This document shows positions 17,274 through 26,740 of a DNA stretch of 64,000 nucleotides, one piece after another. The notes under the pieces are model-generated. The model made no database searches. It had not been told where the DNA came from and saw nothing but the letters and a program-made list of their open reading frames with translations. Each line of letters starts with the position of its first letter. Within the stretch, counting starts at the first letter, position 1. The stretch is taken from positions 77,045-141,044 of the forward strand of contig JAXJXV010000008.1 in the NCBI GenBank assembly GCA_036307305.1. The letters are read 5' to 3'. Made by a program: the position numbers and the translations under genes. The stretch comes from SIG607 sp036307305. GTDB lineage: Bacteria; Bacillota; Clostridia; Oscillospirales; Acutalibacteraceae.

Positions 17274-19823
17274 TTATTCCTCGTTTTCTGTATCGTTTTC
17301 TACCGCTGTATCTCCTACGTCTGCCGCATCGGCTTCAGGTGCCTCTGGTGCAGCATTAACCTCATCCTCATCATGTGATGCCGTTGCCACAGATAATACC
17401 TTTGAGTCTCCCTCAACTCGCATTACCCTAACACCCTTAGAAGGACGGGCAAAGGTACTGATTTCGCAAACGGGTATTCTTATAATAATACCGTCAGAAG
17501 AAATCATAATTACGTCTTCATCATCATCTACGCAAAGCACGTTTGCAACGTCGCCGTATTTTTCGGTTCTGTAGTTTGTAGTACCCTTACCGCCACGGCT
17601 CTGAACTCTGTAATCGGAAATAGGGGACTTTCTGCCGTAGCCCGTTTCGGTTACGGTAAGAAGTGTGCTGTTATCGTCACAAATATCCATTGCAACTACT
17701 TCGTCGTCTGCTGACAGTTTAATTGCCCTTACACCGCAGGCCGTTCTGCCCATTGGGCGAACCTGTGTTTCTTCAAAACGAATTCCGCGGCCTTTCTTTG
17801 TTGCAACGTAAATATCCTTTTTACCGTCGGTAAGGCTTACAAAGGACAGCTCGTCACCCTCGTTAAGCTCAAGAGCAATAATACCTGTTTTGCGAATATT
17901 ACGGAATTCCGTAATTTTAGTTCTCTTAATAGTACCTTTCTTAGTTACCATACAAATGAAGCTATCGTCGTCAGCCTCAGCGCAGGAAAGCACCATTGAA
18001 AGCTTTTCTCCGCTTTGAAGCGCGAGAAGATTAACAACGTTCATACCCTTTGAGTTGGTACTGGTTGCCTCGGGAATTTCATAAGCCTTAAGCTTATATA
18101 CTCTGCCGAAGTTGGTAAAGAGCATAATAAAATCGTGAGAAGAACAGGTCATCATATTTTCAATCATATCGTCTTCTCTCGTCTTCATACCCATTTTACC
18201 TCTGCCGCCCTTATGCTGAACTGCATAGGTATCAATAGCCATACGTTTAATATAGCCGTTGACGGTTTTGGTAATAACACATTCTTCCTCAGGAATAAGG
18301 TCCTCAATATCAACCTCACCCGAAACAGCAGAAATTTCGGTTCTTCTTTCGTCAGAATATTTATCTCTGAGATTCAAGGATTCGGTTTTAACGATATCAA
18401 GAATTCTTTCCTTACTATCAAGTATAGCCTGACATTCCTTAATAAATGCAAGTTTTTCAGCAAGTTCATCAAGAATCTTCTGTTTTTCAAGGTTTGCAAG
18501 TTTACCAAGTTGCATCTGTACGATAGCGGTGGTCTGTAAATCATCAAGACCGAATCTCTCAGACAGCTTTTCCTTTGCAGTAGCCACGTCGGCGCTACTT
18601 CTGATTATTGAAATAACCTCGTCAATGAAATCAAGAGCAGTTTTAAGTCCCTCTAAAATATGGGCTCTTTCAGCCGCCTTTTTCATATCAAAGCGGGTTT
18701 TTCTTTCAACTATTTCACACTGGAAGTCAATGCTGTTCTGAAGCATTTCCTTAAGTGTCAATATCTGAGGTTTACCGTTTACTATTGCAATAAGGTTTGC
18801 GCCGAAGGTTGTCTGAAGCTCTGTATAAGAGAACAGCTTATTAAGAACAACCTGCGGATTAGCGTCCTTTTTAACGTCAACAACGATTCTTATACCGCCG
18901 TCACGCTTTGAAGAATAGTCGACTACGTCGTCGATACCCTCAATACGCTTTTCGTTTGCAAGGTCGTAAATCTTTTTAACAAGGTCTTTCTTTCTAACCT
19001 TATAAGGAATTTCGGTAATTACAATTCTGAATTTTCCGTTTGAAAGTTCTTCAATCTCGGTTTTACCGCGAACAATAATTTTACCCTTACCCGTAGCATA
19101 GGCGGCTCTTATTCCGCTTCTGCCCATTATAATACCGCCTGTAGGGAAGTCGGGTCCCTTTATATGCTCACAAAGCTCTGAAAGGTCTGCCTCGGGATTA
19201 TCAATAAGACAGCACATTCCGTCAATAATTTCACCAAGGTTATGAGGCGGAATTTCGGTTGCCATACCAAATGCAATACCCGACGAGCCGTTAACCAAAA
19301 GCTGTGGGAAACGAACGGGAAGAACGGTAGGCTCTTTAAGTCTGTCGTCATAGTTAGGCACAAAATCAACTGTATCCTTTTCAATATCATCAAGCATATG
19401 AAGGGATAGGCGATTCATTTTAGACTCGGTATAACGGTAAGCAGCGGCAGGGTAGCCGTCTATATTACCAAAGTTTCCGTGTCCGTCTATAAGAGGATAA
19501 CGAAGTGAAAAATCCTGCGCCATTCTTACCATAGCATCATAAACGGAGGAGTCACCGTGGGGATGATATCTACCAAGCACCGCACCAACGGTATCGGCGC
19601 ATTTTCTGTATGCTTTTTCGGGGGTAAGTCCGTTTTCATACATTGTGTATAAAATTCTTCTGTGAACAGGCTTTAATCCGTCTCTCACGTCAGGAAGAGC
19701 ACGGCCTACAAGCACGGACATACCGTACTGCAACATACTGCCTTTAATTTCATCAACAATTTCAACCGGCACAATATTGGTTTCTTCACTACTGGGCCAG
19801 TAAACTTTTTCCTGTTTAGCCAT
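17274..19823 (-). CDS. gyrA: DNA gyrase subunit A
   Basis: 849-residue cleavage/religation subunit of type II topoisomerase. The catalytic tyrosine lies in AAAYRYTESKMN; the quinolone region reads HPHGDSSVYDAMVRMAQ with serine and aspartate at the classic resistance positions, so it is of the susceptible type there. The C-terminal beta-pinwheel repeats are present, with QHKGGRGKMG in the place of the GyrA box, and a 40-residue acidic Ala/Glu/Asp tail. It starts 17 bases after gyrB and is followed 3 bases later by the CPBP protease gene. Confidence 0.98.
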   Translation of the reverse strand: MAKQEKVYWPSSEETNIVPVEIVDEIKGSMLQYGMSVLVGRALPDVRDGLKPVHRRILYTMYENGLTPEKAYRKCADTVGAVLGRYHPHGDSSVYDAMVRMAQDFSLRYPLIDGHGNFGNIDGYPAAAYRYTESKMNRLSLHMLDDIEKDTVDFVPNYDDRLKEPTVLPVRFPQLLVNGSSGIAFGMATEIPPHNLGEIIDGMCCLIDNPEADLSELCEHIKGPDFPTGGIIMGRSGIRAAYATGKGKIIVRGKTEIEELSNGKFRIVITEIPYKVRKKDLVKKIYDLANEKRIEGIDDVVDYSSKRDGGIRIVVDVKKDANPQVVLNKLFSYTELQTTFGANLIAIVNGKPQILTLKEMLQNSIDFQCEIVERKTRFDMKKAAERAHILEGLKTALDFIDEVISIIRSSADVATAKEKLSERFGLDDLQTTAIVQMQLGKLANLEKQKILDELAEKLAFIKECQAILDSKERILDIVKTESLNLRDKYSDERRTEISAVSGEVDIEDLIPEEECVITKTVNGYIKRMAIDTYAVQHKGGRGKMGMKTREDDMIENMMTCSSHDFIMLFTNFGRVYKLKAYEIPEATSTNSKGMNVVNLLALQSGEKLSMVLSCAEADDDSFICMVTKKGTIKRTKITEFRNIRKTGIIALELNEGDELSFVSLTDGKKDIYVATKKGRGIRFEETQVRPMGRTACGVRAIKLSADDEVVAMDICDDNSTLLTVTETGYGRKSPISDYRVQSRGGKGTTNYRTEKYGDVANVLCVDDDEDVIMISSDGIIIRIPVCEISTFARPSKGVRVMRVEGDSKVLSVATASHDEDEVNAAPEAPEADAADVGDTAVENDTENEE

Positions 19824-19840
19824 TTTTCTCTCCCCTTTCT

Positions 19841-21784
19841 TTAAATATCAAGGTCGGTAGCAAATACCGCGTTTTCTTCAATAAACTGTTTTCTCGGCTC
19901 TACCTCTTCACCCATAAGCATTGTAAAGGTAGCGTCTGCAATTTCTGCGTCTTCCATAGTAACTCTTAAAAATGTTCTCTTTTCAGGGTCAAGGGTGGTT
20001 TCCCAAAGCTGATCGGGGTCCATTTCACCAAGACCTTTATAACGCTGAACGTCTGCCGTACCGCCAAGTCTTTCAATATACTCTGCTTTTTCTTCCTCAG
20101 TAAAGGCGTCAAAATGCTGTTTGCCCTTGCTGACTCTGAAAAGAGGAGGCTGAGCAAGATATATATGTCCCGTTTCAATAAGCTGTGGCATATATCTGAA
20201 GAAGAAGGTTAAAAGAAGAGTTCTGATATGGCTACCGTCAACGTCGGCATCGGCCATAATAACTATTTTATCATAACGGAGCTTTTCTATATCGAAATTC
20301 TCTCCTATTCCCGTACCGAGAGCTACGATAACAGGCGTTAATTTATCATTTCCGTAAACCTTATCGTCTCTAGCCTTTTCAACGTTAAGCATTTTACCCC
20401 AAAGTGGGAGAATTGCCTGATAGGTTGAATTTCTGCCCTCAACGGCAGAACCGCCTGCAGAGTCACCCTCTACTATAAACAGCTCTGTTTTAGTTGCATC
20501 GTCTGATATACAGTCGGTTAATTTTTCGGGCATTCTCGTTTTATTTCCTATACCCGATTTGTTTCTACTTGCTTCTCTTGCCTTTTGAGCCGCTTCTCTT
20601 GCATTAGAGGAAGCAATAGATTTTTCAATAATAATCTTTGCTTCCTGCGGATGCTCTTCAAGGAACTGATAAAGCTTATCATTAACAAGGTCCCTTACAA
20701 CCTTACCGATGGAAGTGTTACCAAGCTTTGCTTTAGTCTGGCTTTCAAACTGAGCGTCGCTGAGTTTTACAGAAACAACGGCAACTACACCCTCAATAAT
20801 ATCCTCTGCTTTAAGACGGGCATTACCCTCTTTTAAATGTTTAAAATCAAATGCATATTTATTAACAGTATTAGTAAGAGCCTGTCTGAAACCTTGTTCG
20901 TGCGTACCGCCGTCAATGGTATGAAGTGTATTTGCAAAGGACATAACCTTACTGTCGTATGCAGTAGACCAGATAAGAGCAATTTCTGCCGTCTGGTCGG
21001 CCTTTTCGGTATTAAGGTAAATAACTTCGTTATTAAGGCTTTCCTTTTTCATACCCTCAAGAAGATACTCTACGTAAGACTTAATACCGCCTTCATAGTA
21101 GAATTCATCTGTTTTTGGCTCAAAAACGTCGGTTCTCTTATCAATAAGCTCAACCCTTATACCTGCATTAAGGAAGGATTGCTCACGAAGTCTGTTTTTA
21201 AGAGTATCATAATCGTAAGTAATAGTATCCGTAAATATGGACGGGTCAGGCTTAAAGGTAACGGTCGTACCCGTTTTATCGGTAGTTCCTATAATTTCAA
21301 GGTCAGTAACGATATTACCCTTTTCATAACGTTGTTTATGGATATTTTTACCGTCCATAACCTCTACTTCAAGCCAACTTGAAAGAGCGTTAACAACCGA
21401 AGCTCCAACACCGTGCAGACCGCCCGAAACCTTATATCCGTTTCCGCCGAATTTACCGCCTGCATGAAGAATTGTAAATACAACGGTAACAGTAGGAATT
21501 CCCTTTTGAGCATTTATACCCACAGGGATACCTCTGCCGTTATCCTCTACTCTTACAATACCGTCGTCAAGCAGGGTAACGGTTATTTTATCGCAAAATC
21601 CTGCAAGAGCTTCGTCGATAGAGTTATCAACAATTTCATACACAAGATGGTGCAATCCACGCTCTCCTGTTGAACCGATATACATACCCGGTCTTTTTCG
21701 TACTGCTTCAAGTCCTTCTAATACCTGTATTGAATTTTCGTCATATTCACCGACACCTGCAGGTACTTTAATTTCTTCGCTCAT
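19841..21784 (-). CDS. gyrB: DNA gyrase subunit B
   Basis: 647-residue ATPase subunit. GHKL ATP-binding motifs (EIVDNSIDEALAG, DNGRGIPVG, GGLHGVGASVVNALS) and TOPRIM motifs (EGDSAGGSA, DADVDGSHIRTLLLTFFFR) are intact. Length is typical for Firmicutes. In the TOPRIM region PLWGKMLNVEKA carries tryptophan where E. coli has Lys447, a change that appears to be a lineage trait. The gene sits between remB and gyrA in a single minus-strand operon. Confidence 0.98.
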   Translation of the reverse strand: MSEEIKVPAGVGEYDENSIQVLEGLEAVRKRPGMYIGSTGERGLHHLVYEIVDNSIDEALAGFCDKITVTLLDDGIVRVEDNGRGIPVGINAQKGIPTVTVVFTILHAGGKFGGNGYKVSGGLHGVGASVVNALSSWLEVEVMDGKNIHKQRYEKGNIVTDLEIIGTTDKTGTTVTFKPDPSIFTDTITYDYDTLKNRLREQSFLNAGIRVELIDKRTDVFEPKTDEFYYEGGIKSYVEYLLEGMKKESLNNEVIYLNTEKADQTAEIALIWSTAYDSKVMSFANTLHTIDGGTHEQGFRQALTNTVNKYAFDFKHLKEGNARLKAEDIIEGVVAVVSVKLSDAQFESQTKAKLGNTSIGKVVRDLVNDKLYQFLEEHPQEAKIIIEKSIASSNAREAAQKAREASRNKSGIGNKTRMPEKLTDCISDDATKTELFIVEGDSAGGSAVEGRNSTYQAILPLWGKMLNVEKARDDKVYGNDKLTPVIVALGTGIGENFDIEKLRYDKIVIMADADVDGSHIRTLLLTFFFRYMPQLIETGHIYLAQPPLFRVSKGKQHFDAFTEEEKAEYIERLGGTADVQRYKGLGEMDPDQLWETTLDPEKRTFLRVTMEDAEIADATFTMLMGEEVEPRKQFIEENAVFATDLDI

Positions 21785-21798
21785 ACTTTTTTCCTCTC

Positions 21799-22065
21799 TT
21801 AAATAAATTCTATTCCCGACTCGCTTCTCTTTAAAAGAGTTGCCGAGGATAGCTGTGAAATATAAATTATTTGTTTATCATTTTTACCTTTGCATACTAT
21901 AAAGGATTTAGGTAATTCATAGCTTACGTTTATTACCCTACCCTCTTTTTCTGCTTTTGAAAGATAATCCCTTGTACGTTTTGATACAGTTGTATTATCA
22001 AGGTCAAAAATACCTATTATATCTGATTTTTTTACCACTGTATCCTGTCCTAAGTGTATATACAT
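21799..22065 (-). CDS. remB: RemB/YaaB-like DUF370 regulator
   Basis: 88-residue protein beginning MYIHLGQDTVV, typical of the DUF370 family that lies between recF and gyrB in Firmicutes. B. subtilis RemA and RemB control biofilm matrix genes; RemA-type proteins bind DNA as ring-like oligomers. The start overlaps recF by 16 bases. Family and place are clear, the regulatory target here is inferred. Confidence 0.9.
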   Translation of the reverse strand: MYIHLGQDTVVKKSDIIGIFDLDNTTVSKRTRDYLSKAEKEGRVINVSYELPKSFIVCKGKNDKQIIYISQLSSATLLKRSESGIEFI

Positions 22066-23117
22066 CCTTTTTCTACCTTAAAAACCTTTCCATCATTAAG
22101 ATTTTTAAAATTCGACGGGTCACAGCAGGTTATAAACACCTGCATTTTTCTTATGTGATTAAGTATAAATTCCTGCCTTTTAGGGTCAAGCTCACTCATA
22201 ACATCATCAAGCAGAGCAACGGGGTATTCACCCGTAGTTTTATAAAGCACCTCTGCTTCGCTGAGCTTTAGTGATAATGCAACGCTTCTTTTTTGTCCCT
22301 GTGAACCGAACGCTTTAACGGAAAGTCCGTTAATAATAAAATCAATATCGTCCCTGTGAGGTCCTATTGTAGTAAAACCGCTTAATATATCTTCTTTTCT
22401 GTTACTGATAATTTTGTTTAATAACTCTTCTTCACTGGCAACAGGACTGTATATAACACTGAATTCTTCCTTAAAATCTGAAATTCCGTTATAAATTTCT
22501 TTTATAAATTCCTCTGCCAACTCTAAATATCTTTTTCTGTATTTTATAATGGTTTTACCTGTTATACTAAGTTCCTCTTCAAAGGGATAAAGAAGTTCTT
22601 CACTTATATTTTCTTCTTTTATTTTTTTTAAAAGATAATTTCTTTGAGCCAAGGCTCTCGAATACCTTTTAAGAGTTTCAAGATATTTTGGATATATCTG
22701 TGATATTGCAATATCTAAAAATCTTCTTCTTTTTTCAGGAGAACCCGACACTAAATTAAGGTCATCGGGAGAAAAAATAACTGCGCAAAAGCTTCCTGCT
22801 AAAAGAGAAGCAGAATTTAATTTTTTTTCGTTAAGTACTGCTTTTCTTCTCTGTCCTATTTTTATAGAAGCTTCTTTTTCAATATTTTCGCCAATAAAGG
22901 AAATATTGAGCTGACTTTTTTCTTCTCCTATTTTAACAAGCTCGTTATCCTTATTTGTGCGAAAGCTTTTTGCTCCCGTAAAAAGCCAAATAGCTTCAAT
23001 AATATTCGTTTTTCCCTGAGCATTTTCACCGCAGATTATATTCATTTTTTCGTGAGGCTCAAAGGAAAAAGGAAGAAGATTTCTAAAAGATACCCCGCTA
23101 ACTGATTTAATCAGCAT
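22050..23117 (-). CDS. recF: DNA replication and repair protein RecF
   Basis: 355-residue SMC-like ATPase of the RecFOR pathway, which helps load RecA on gapped DNA. Walker A GENAQGKTN (about residue 30), ABC signature FGSQGQKRSVALSLKLSE and Walker B VALLDDVMSELD are all intact. It overlaps the S4 gene by 11 bases upstream and remB by 16 bases downstream, consistent with coupled translation. Confidence 0.98.
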   Translation of the reverse strand: MLIKSVSGVSFRNLLPFSFEPHEKMNIICGENAQGKTNIIEAIWLFTGAKSFRTNKDNELVKIGEEKSQLNISFIGENIEKEASIKIGQRRKAVLNEKKLNSASLLAGSFCAVIFSPDDLNLVSGSPEKRRRFLDIAISQIYPKYLETLKRYSRALAQRNYLLKKIKEENISEELLYPFEEELSITGKTIIKYRKRYLELAEEFIKEIYNGISDFKEEFSVIYSPVASEEELLNKIISNRKEDILSGFTTIGPHRDDIDFIINGLSVKAFGSQGQKRSVALSLKLSEAEVLYKTTGEYPVALLDDVMSELDPKRQEFILNHIRKMQVFITCCDPSNFKNLNDGKVFKVEKGCIYT

Positions 23118-23328
23118 TTTTAACTACTACCTTTGTATCTTCAAATTCAAGATAATCTCCTACCCTCATTTTTTTGCCTCTCATTGTACATACCTCGCCG
23201 TTTACCTTAACTTCTCCGTCCTGAATAAGTATTTTTGCGTGGCCGCCTGTATATACGAGATTTGAAAGCTTCATAAGGGAATCAAGTCTTATAAAATCTT
23301 CTTTTATAGTAACTTCAATTTCTTTCAT
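23107..23328 (-). CDS. yaaA: S4-domain RNA-binding protein (YaaA/RlbA)
   Basis: 73-residue protein made of a single S4 domain (RLDSLMKLSNLVYTGGHAKILIQDGEVKVNGE), standard between dnaN and recF in Firmicutes. It probably binds RNA or the ribosome. The ATG overlaps the dnaN stop by one base (TAATG). Confidence 0.93.
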   Translation of the reverse strand: MKEIEVTIKEDFIRLDSLMKLSNLVYTGGHAKILIQDGEVKVNGEVCTMRGKKMRVGDYLEFEDTKVVVKNAD

Positions 23329-24428
23329 TATTTCAACCTCATAGGCATTATCATATACATATAATCATCGCTCTGTAAGGGTTCTATAACTACACCCTGT
23401 TTTGAAGAGTCAAACTTTATCTGAACCATATCGTCATCCACTGCTTTTAAGGCTTCTATAAGATAACGTGAGGAAAGACCTATTTCAAAGGGCTCACCCT
23501 CAAGGTCAACCTCATAAAGCTCTGTTACCTTTCCTGCAGAGGTAGAACAGGAAAAATTAATGCTTTCTTCACCCACAATACATCTTACGGGAGTAGAGAA
23601 AGAGTCGCTTATAAGAAGTGAAATTCTGTCAAGAATACCAAGTAGATCTCTTACCATAACAACTATTTTCTGCTTGTGCGCAGCAGGTATTGTTCTCTGA
23701 TAATTTACGAATTCACCCTCAATAAGACGGCAGATTATTTTATATCCGTCAATAACGAAGGAAATCATTTTACTGCCAATACTTATAGGAATCAATTCCT
23801 CTTTATCGCTTATAAGACGAACAACTTCATTTAACATAAGTCCGCTGATTGTGAAGTTAAATTCATCATTACCCTCTATCTGTGTTTTTCTTATAGCAAG
23901 ACGGTATCCGTCAATAGCAACGAACTGTAAAACAGAATCGGTACAGGAAATATTAATACCCATTAAAACAGGTCTTGTTCCCTCAACGGGAGCAACGGCA
24001 AAGGAGGTACCCTCTGTCATTTCCATTAAAGTAGAACCCTTAAGTGAAATTTCCTGTCCGTCAAAGAAATTAGGAATTTCAGGATAATCAATGGCTGCCA
24101 TACCCGGTATGTCGAAAACAGCTCCTGAACAGCTTATATGACAGATAAGCTTATCGTCAGCGCTTATCTGCACCATAGGACCGCTGAGTCTTTTAAATAT
24201 GTCGCTTAATATTCTTGCGGAAATAACGATATCTCCGTCTTCTTGAGTTCGTGCGTAAATTTCCTTTTTCATACTCATTTCAAGATTATAGGCAATAAGA
24301 GTTACCTTTCCTTGTTCAGCAGAAATAAGAATACCCTCAAGCACAGGATAGCTTGTTTTATTTGAAACGATTCTTGAGAGATGGGAAACAGCATCTAATA
24401 TAACGTTGCGATCAACTGTAAAGTTCAT
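23328..24428 (-). CDS. dnaN: DNA polymerase III beta subunit (sliding clamp)
   Basis: 366-residue clamp that tethers DNA polymerase to DNA. Three clamp folds can be followed and the C-terminus is the typical YMIMPMRL. The ATG at 24428 is chosen because AAAGAGGTG lies 8 bases upstream; an in-frame ATG at 24449 would add seven residues with no ribosome site. It lies 247 bases after dnaA and is the first of seven tightly linked genes. Confidence 0.98.
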   Translation of the reverse strand: MNFTVDRNVILDAVSHLSRIVSNKTSYPVLEGILISAEQGKVTLIAYNLEMSMKKEIYARTQEDGDIVISARILSDIFKRLSGPMVQISADDKLICHISCSGAVFDIPGMAAIDYPEIPNFFDGQEISLKGSTLMEMTEGTSFAVAPVEGTRPVLMGINISCTDSVLQFVAIDGYRLAIRKTQIEGNDEFNFTISGLMLNEVVRLISDKEELIPISIGSKMISFVIDGYKIICRLIEGEFVNYQRTIPAAHKQKIVVMVRDLLGILDRISLLISDSFSTPVRCIVGEESINFSCSTSAGKVTELYEVDLEGEPFEIGLSSRYLIEALKAVDDDMVQIKFDSSKQGVVIEPLQSDDYMYMIMPMRLK

Positions 24429-24675
24429 AATAATTGCACCTCTTTGCAAATTTAAAAAATTTTAAATTTTTTTGCTTATAAAAATATAAATAAATAACAG
24501 TCATCATAATAGTGTCAATATTGTCAGTAACTATCCTGACGCCTTTAAAACAAAGAAAAACGTATGTTAATATTAAAAATAATAAATTGTTTAAAAAGCT
24601 GTTAAAAAATTTATTATGAACATATTAAAAAATTAATAATTGTTAATAACTGTTAACTTTGTTGATAAGTTTTTA
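24429..24675. other. AT-rich dnaA-dnaN intergenic region with DnaA-box-like 9-mers
   Basis: 247 AT-rich bases. Near the dnaA end are three 9-mers close to the DnaA-box consensus TTATnCACA: TTATGAACA (24614-24622), TGTTAATAA (24641-24649, reverse of TTATTAACA) and TGTTGATAA (24660-24668, reverse of TTATCAACA). None is a perfect box. In other Firmicutes one half of a bipartite oriC lies here, so it is a candidate origin, but see the competing region at 51.1 kb. Confidence 0.45.
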
Positions 24676-26004
24676 TCAGTCAGATTTTAAATTTTTAATA
24701 ATATCTTCAATTATATTTTTTTCATAGGGGTTTTCTTTCATCATTTCTTTAACCTTTTTTTCGGTATAAAGAACTGTGGTATGATTTCTTCCAAAGGTTT
24801 CGCCTATTGACTGATAGGGAAGCTCGGTAGTTTCTCTGGCAATAAACATAGCAACGTGTCTTGCCTTTACAAGCTCTGCGCTTCTGCGGGAAGAAAGAAT
24901 GTCACCCTCGCTGACGTTATAGGTTCTGGCTACCTCTGTTATTATCTGTTCAATTTTAATAGGCTCAGGCTTAGTGTCGCTGACAACCTCTCTTATAAAG
25001 CCCTGAACAATTGAAAGGGTAGGAACCTTCTGGTCAATAAGAATAAGAGCCTGAATTTTTTTAACAACGCCCTCAAGCTGACGGGTATTGTCCTGAATAT
25101 GCTCGGCAATATAGAAAACAACGTTATCGGGAATAGTAATACCAAGCTGTTGCTCCTTATTTCTGATAATACCGACCTTAGTTTCAAAATCAGGAGGGGT
25201 AATATCAGCAATCAGTCCGCTTTCAAAACGGGAACGCAGACGGTCGTCAAGACGTTTTATATCCTTAGGAGGACAGTCACAGGTAATAACAATCTGCTTT
25301 TTATTCTGATAAAGAGTGTTAAAGGTATTGAAAAATTCCTCTTGTGTCTGGTCCTTACCCGCAATAAACTGAATGTCGTCAATAAGAAGAACGTCGGTAG
25401 TACGGAAACGGTTTCTGAAATTATCAAGAGAGCCAAGACCCAAGGTACCGTCGTGAATAGCCGAAATAAGCTGATTTGTGAAATCCTCGCATCTTATGTA
25501 CTCAATTTTCTTAGTAGGGTGTTTTTTTCTGATATGGTTTTTAATAGCTAAAAGAAGATGGGTTTTACCAACGCCGCTTCTTCCGTAAATAATCAGCGGA
25601 TTATAAATAATATTAGGGTTGTCCGCAACAGCCATACTTGCTGCGTGGGCAAAACGGTTTGTAGAGCCGACAATGAAATTATCAAAGGTATAATCACTTT
25701 CAAAGGAGCCGTCGCTTATAGGCTTAGCGGGGGATATAACCTGTCCGCTTTCGTCCTCAACAAGGATTGTAACCGCAAGGTCGAAGCCCATAATGTGCTT
25801 TAAATTATTATGAATCATTTCAATATAATTTGATTCAACAATCTGTTTTTTATAATCTGAATTTATACCCAGAGTAAACTCACCGTTTTTAAGGTCAATA
25901 GGATGAAGGTCTTTAAGCCAAACGTCAAAAGCAATTTCACTGACAGACTTTTTAATTTCTTCACAAACGAGATCCCATATATCAGAGGGAGATTCAATTT
26001 TCAT
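24676..26004 (-). CDS. dnaA: Chromosomal replication initiator protein DnaA
   Basis: 442-residue AAA+ initiator. N-terminal domain I (DIWDLVCEEIKKSVSEIAFDVWL), a short linker, AAA+ domain with Walker A GRSGVGKTHLL (about residue 145) and Walker B LLIDDIQFI, and C-terminal domain IV with the DNA-binding signature GRNHTTVLYTEKKV. The ATG at 26004 has AAAGGTG 7 bases upstream. The usual rpmH-rnpA-yidC genes are not upstream; a SLOG-family gene on the same strand is there instead. Confidence 0.98.
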   Translation of the reverse strand: MKIESPSDIWDLVCEEIKKSVSEIAFDVWLKDLHPIDLKNGEFTLGINSDYKKQIVESNYIEMIHNNLKHIMGFDLAVTILVEDESGQVISPAKPISDGSFESDYTFDNFIVGSTNRFAHAASMAVADNPNIIYNPLIIYGRSGVGKTHLLLAIKNHIRKKHPTKKIEYIRCEDFTNQLISAIHDGTLGLGSLDNFRNRFRTTDVLLIDDIQFIAGKDQTQEEFFNTFNTLYQNKKQIVITCDCPPKDIKRLDDRLRSRFESGLIADITPPDFETKVGIIRNKEQQLGITIPDNVVFYIAEHIQDNTRQLEGVVKKIQALILIDQKVPTLSIVQGFIREVVSDTKPEPIKIEQIITEVARTYNVSEGDILSSRRSAELVKARHVAMFIARETTELPYQSIGETFGRNHTTVLYTEKKVKEMMKENPYEKNIIEDIIKNLKSD

Positions 26005-26046
26005 AAAATCACACCTTTACATTATGATTATAATAATACATATAAT

Positions 26047-26074
26047 ATTATAGCATAATTTTTTGAAAAATCAA
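26047..26074 (-). promoter_or_regulatory. Putative dnaA promoter
   Basis: Minus strand TTGATT (26069-26074), 16-base spacer, TATAAT (26047-26052) in a very AT-rich stretch (26041-26106). No clear DnaA box was seen upstream of dnaA. Confidence 0.55.
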
Positions 26075-26108
26075 TATATTTATTATATTATATATAATAT
26101 ATATAAAA

Positions 26109-26145
26109 AGCGTCTGCAAAGGAAAAACTCTGCAGACGCAAATTT
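26109..26145 (-). terminator. Intrinsic terminator of the SLOG gene
   Basis: GCGTCTGCA (26110-26118) pairs with TGCAGACGC (26131-26139); T-rich sequence follows on the minus strand. It separates the SLOG gene from dnaA. Confidence 0.8.
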
Positions 26146-26147
26146 TA

Positions 26148-26624
26148 TTAAATATAAGCTATTTTTTTATCGTTCGCTGCGGCATACTGTAAAAGCTCAC
26201 CCGTGTAGGGAGAAATTTTATCCCAGTAACACAGTATGTAATCACTGCGGTCAATCATAAATTTATCCCGTTTGTTTTTACAGCCGAAATCTCTCTGCTT
26301 ACTAACAAGAAAACAGTCGTTACATTGGTTTATTACGTTATAGTATTTTTCTCGTTCTTTTTCTCCGTATGAAGAAGACTGTTCTTCATAGGCGCAGACG
26401 CAAAAAAGAGAAAGATTTTTATCCTTCAGCACCTCTTGGGCAAAGTCGAGGTCAATACCCGCTTCGCATCCCGTTATAAAAGAGGTGACACCGATTTCTT
26501 TTAATCGGCAAATTTCTTCTTTTAGCTTTTCTGAAATTTTTTCTTTTGCTGCACTGCTCTTGTTTAAATAGTCAATTGCGCAAAAATCGTTGATAATAAA
26601 ACAACAGGTCTTTTCTTTTTCCAT
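26148..26624 (-). CDS. SLOG-family (YpsA/DUF1273-like) protein
   Basis: 158-residue Rossmann-like protein. The segment SFITGCEAGIDLDFAQEVL matches the SLOG-type glycine motif followed by acidic residues, as in YpsA/DUF1273 and DprA/LOG relatives, and the C-terminal SDYILCYWD...GELLQYAAANDKKI fits the nucleotide-binding end of the fold. SLOG proteins bind nucleotides or nucleotide-derived signals; no specific role can be given. ATG 26624 follows GGAAGG. It is monocistronic, with a terminator downstream. Confidence 0.65.
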   Translation of the reverse strand: MEKEKTCCFIINDFCAIDYLNKSSAAKEKISEKLKEEICRLKEIGVTSFITGCEAGIDLDFAQEVLKDKNLSLFCVCAYEEQSSSYGEKEREKYYNVINQCNDCFLVSKQRDFGCKNKRDKFMIDRSDYILCYWDKISPYTGELLQYAAANDKKIAYI

Positions 26625-26740
26625 AATTATACCTTCCTTTTAATAAAATTTGTCGCAAGGAGACATTTCGGGTATATTATAGCAAAAGAAAAGTGAAAAA
26701 TTTGTCGAAGTGAGTCGACGGTAAAAAATTTTTTATTTTT

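Noticed and set aside
26005..26147. rpmH and the classical oriC half upstream of dnaA
   Set aside because: No frame encodes the basic L34 peptide here and no clear DnaA box is present; the stretch holds a promoter and a terminator.
26148..26624. DprA or LOG-type cytokinin enzyme
   Set aside because: It lacks the PGGxGTxxE motif of LOG proteins and is too short for DprA; only the broad SLOG fold can be supported.
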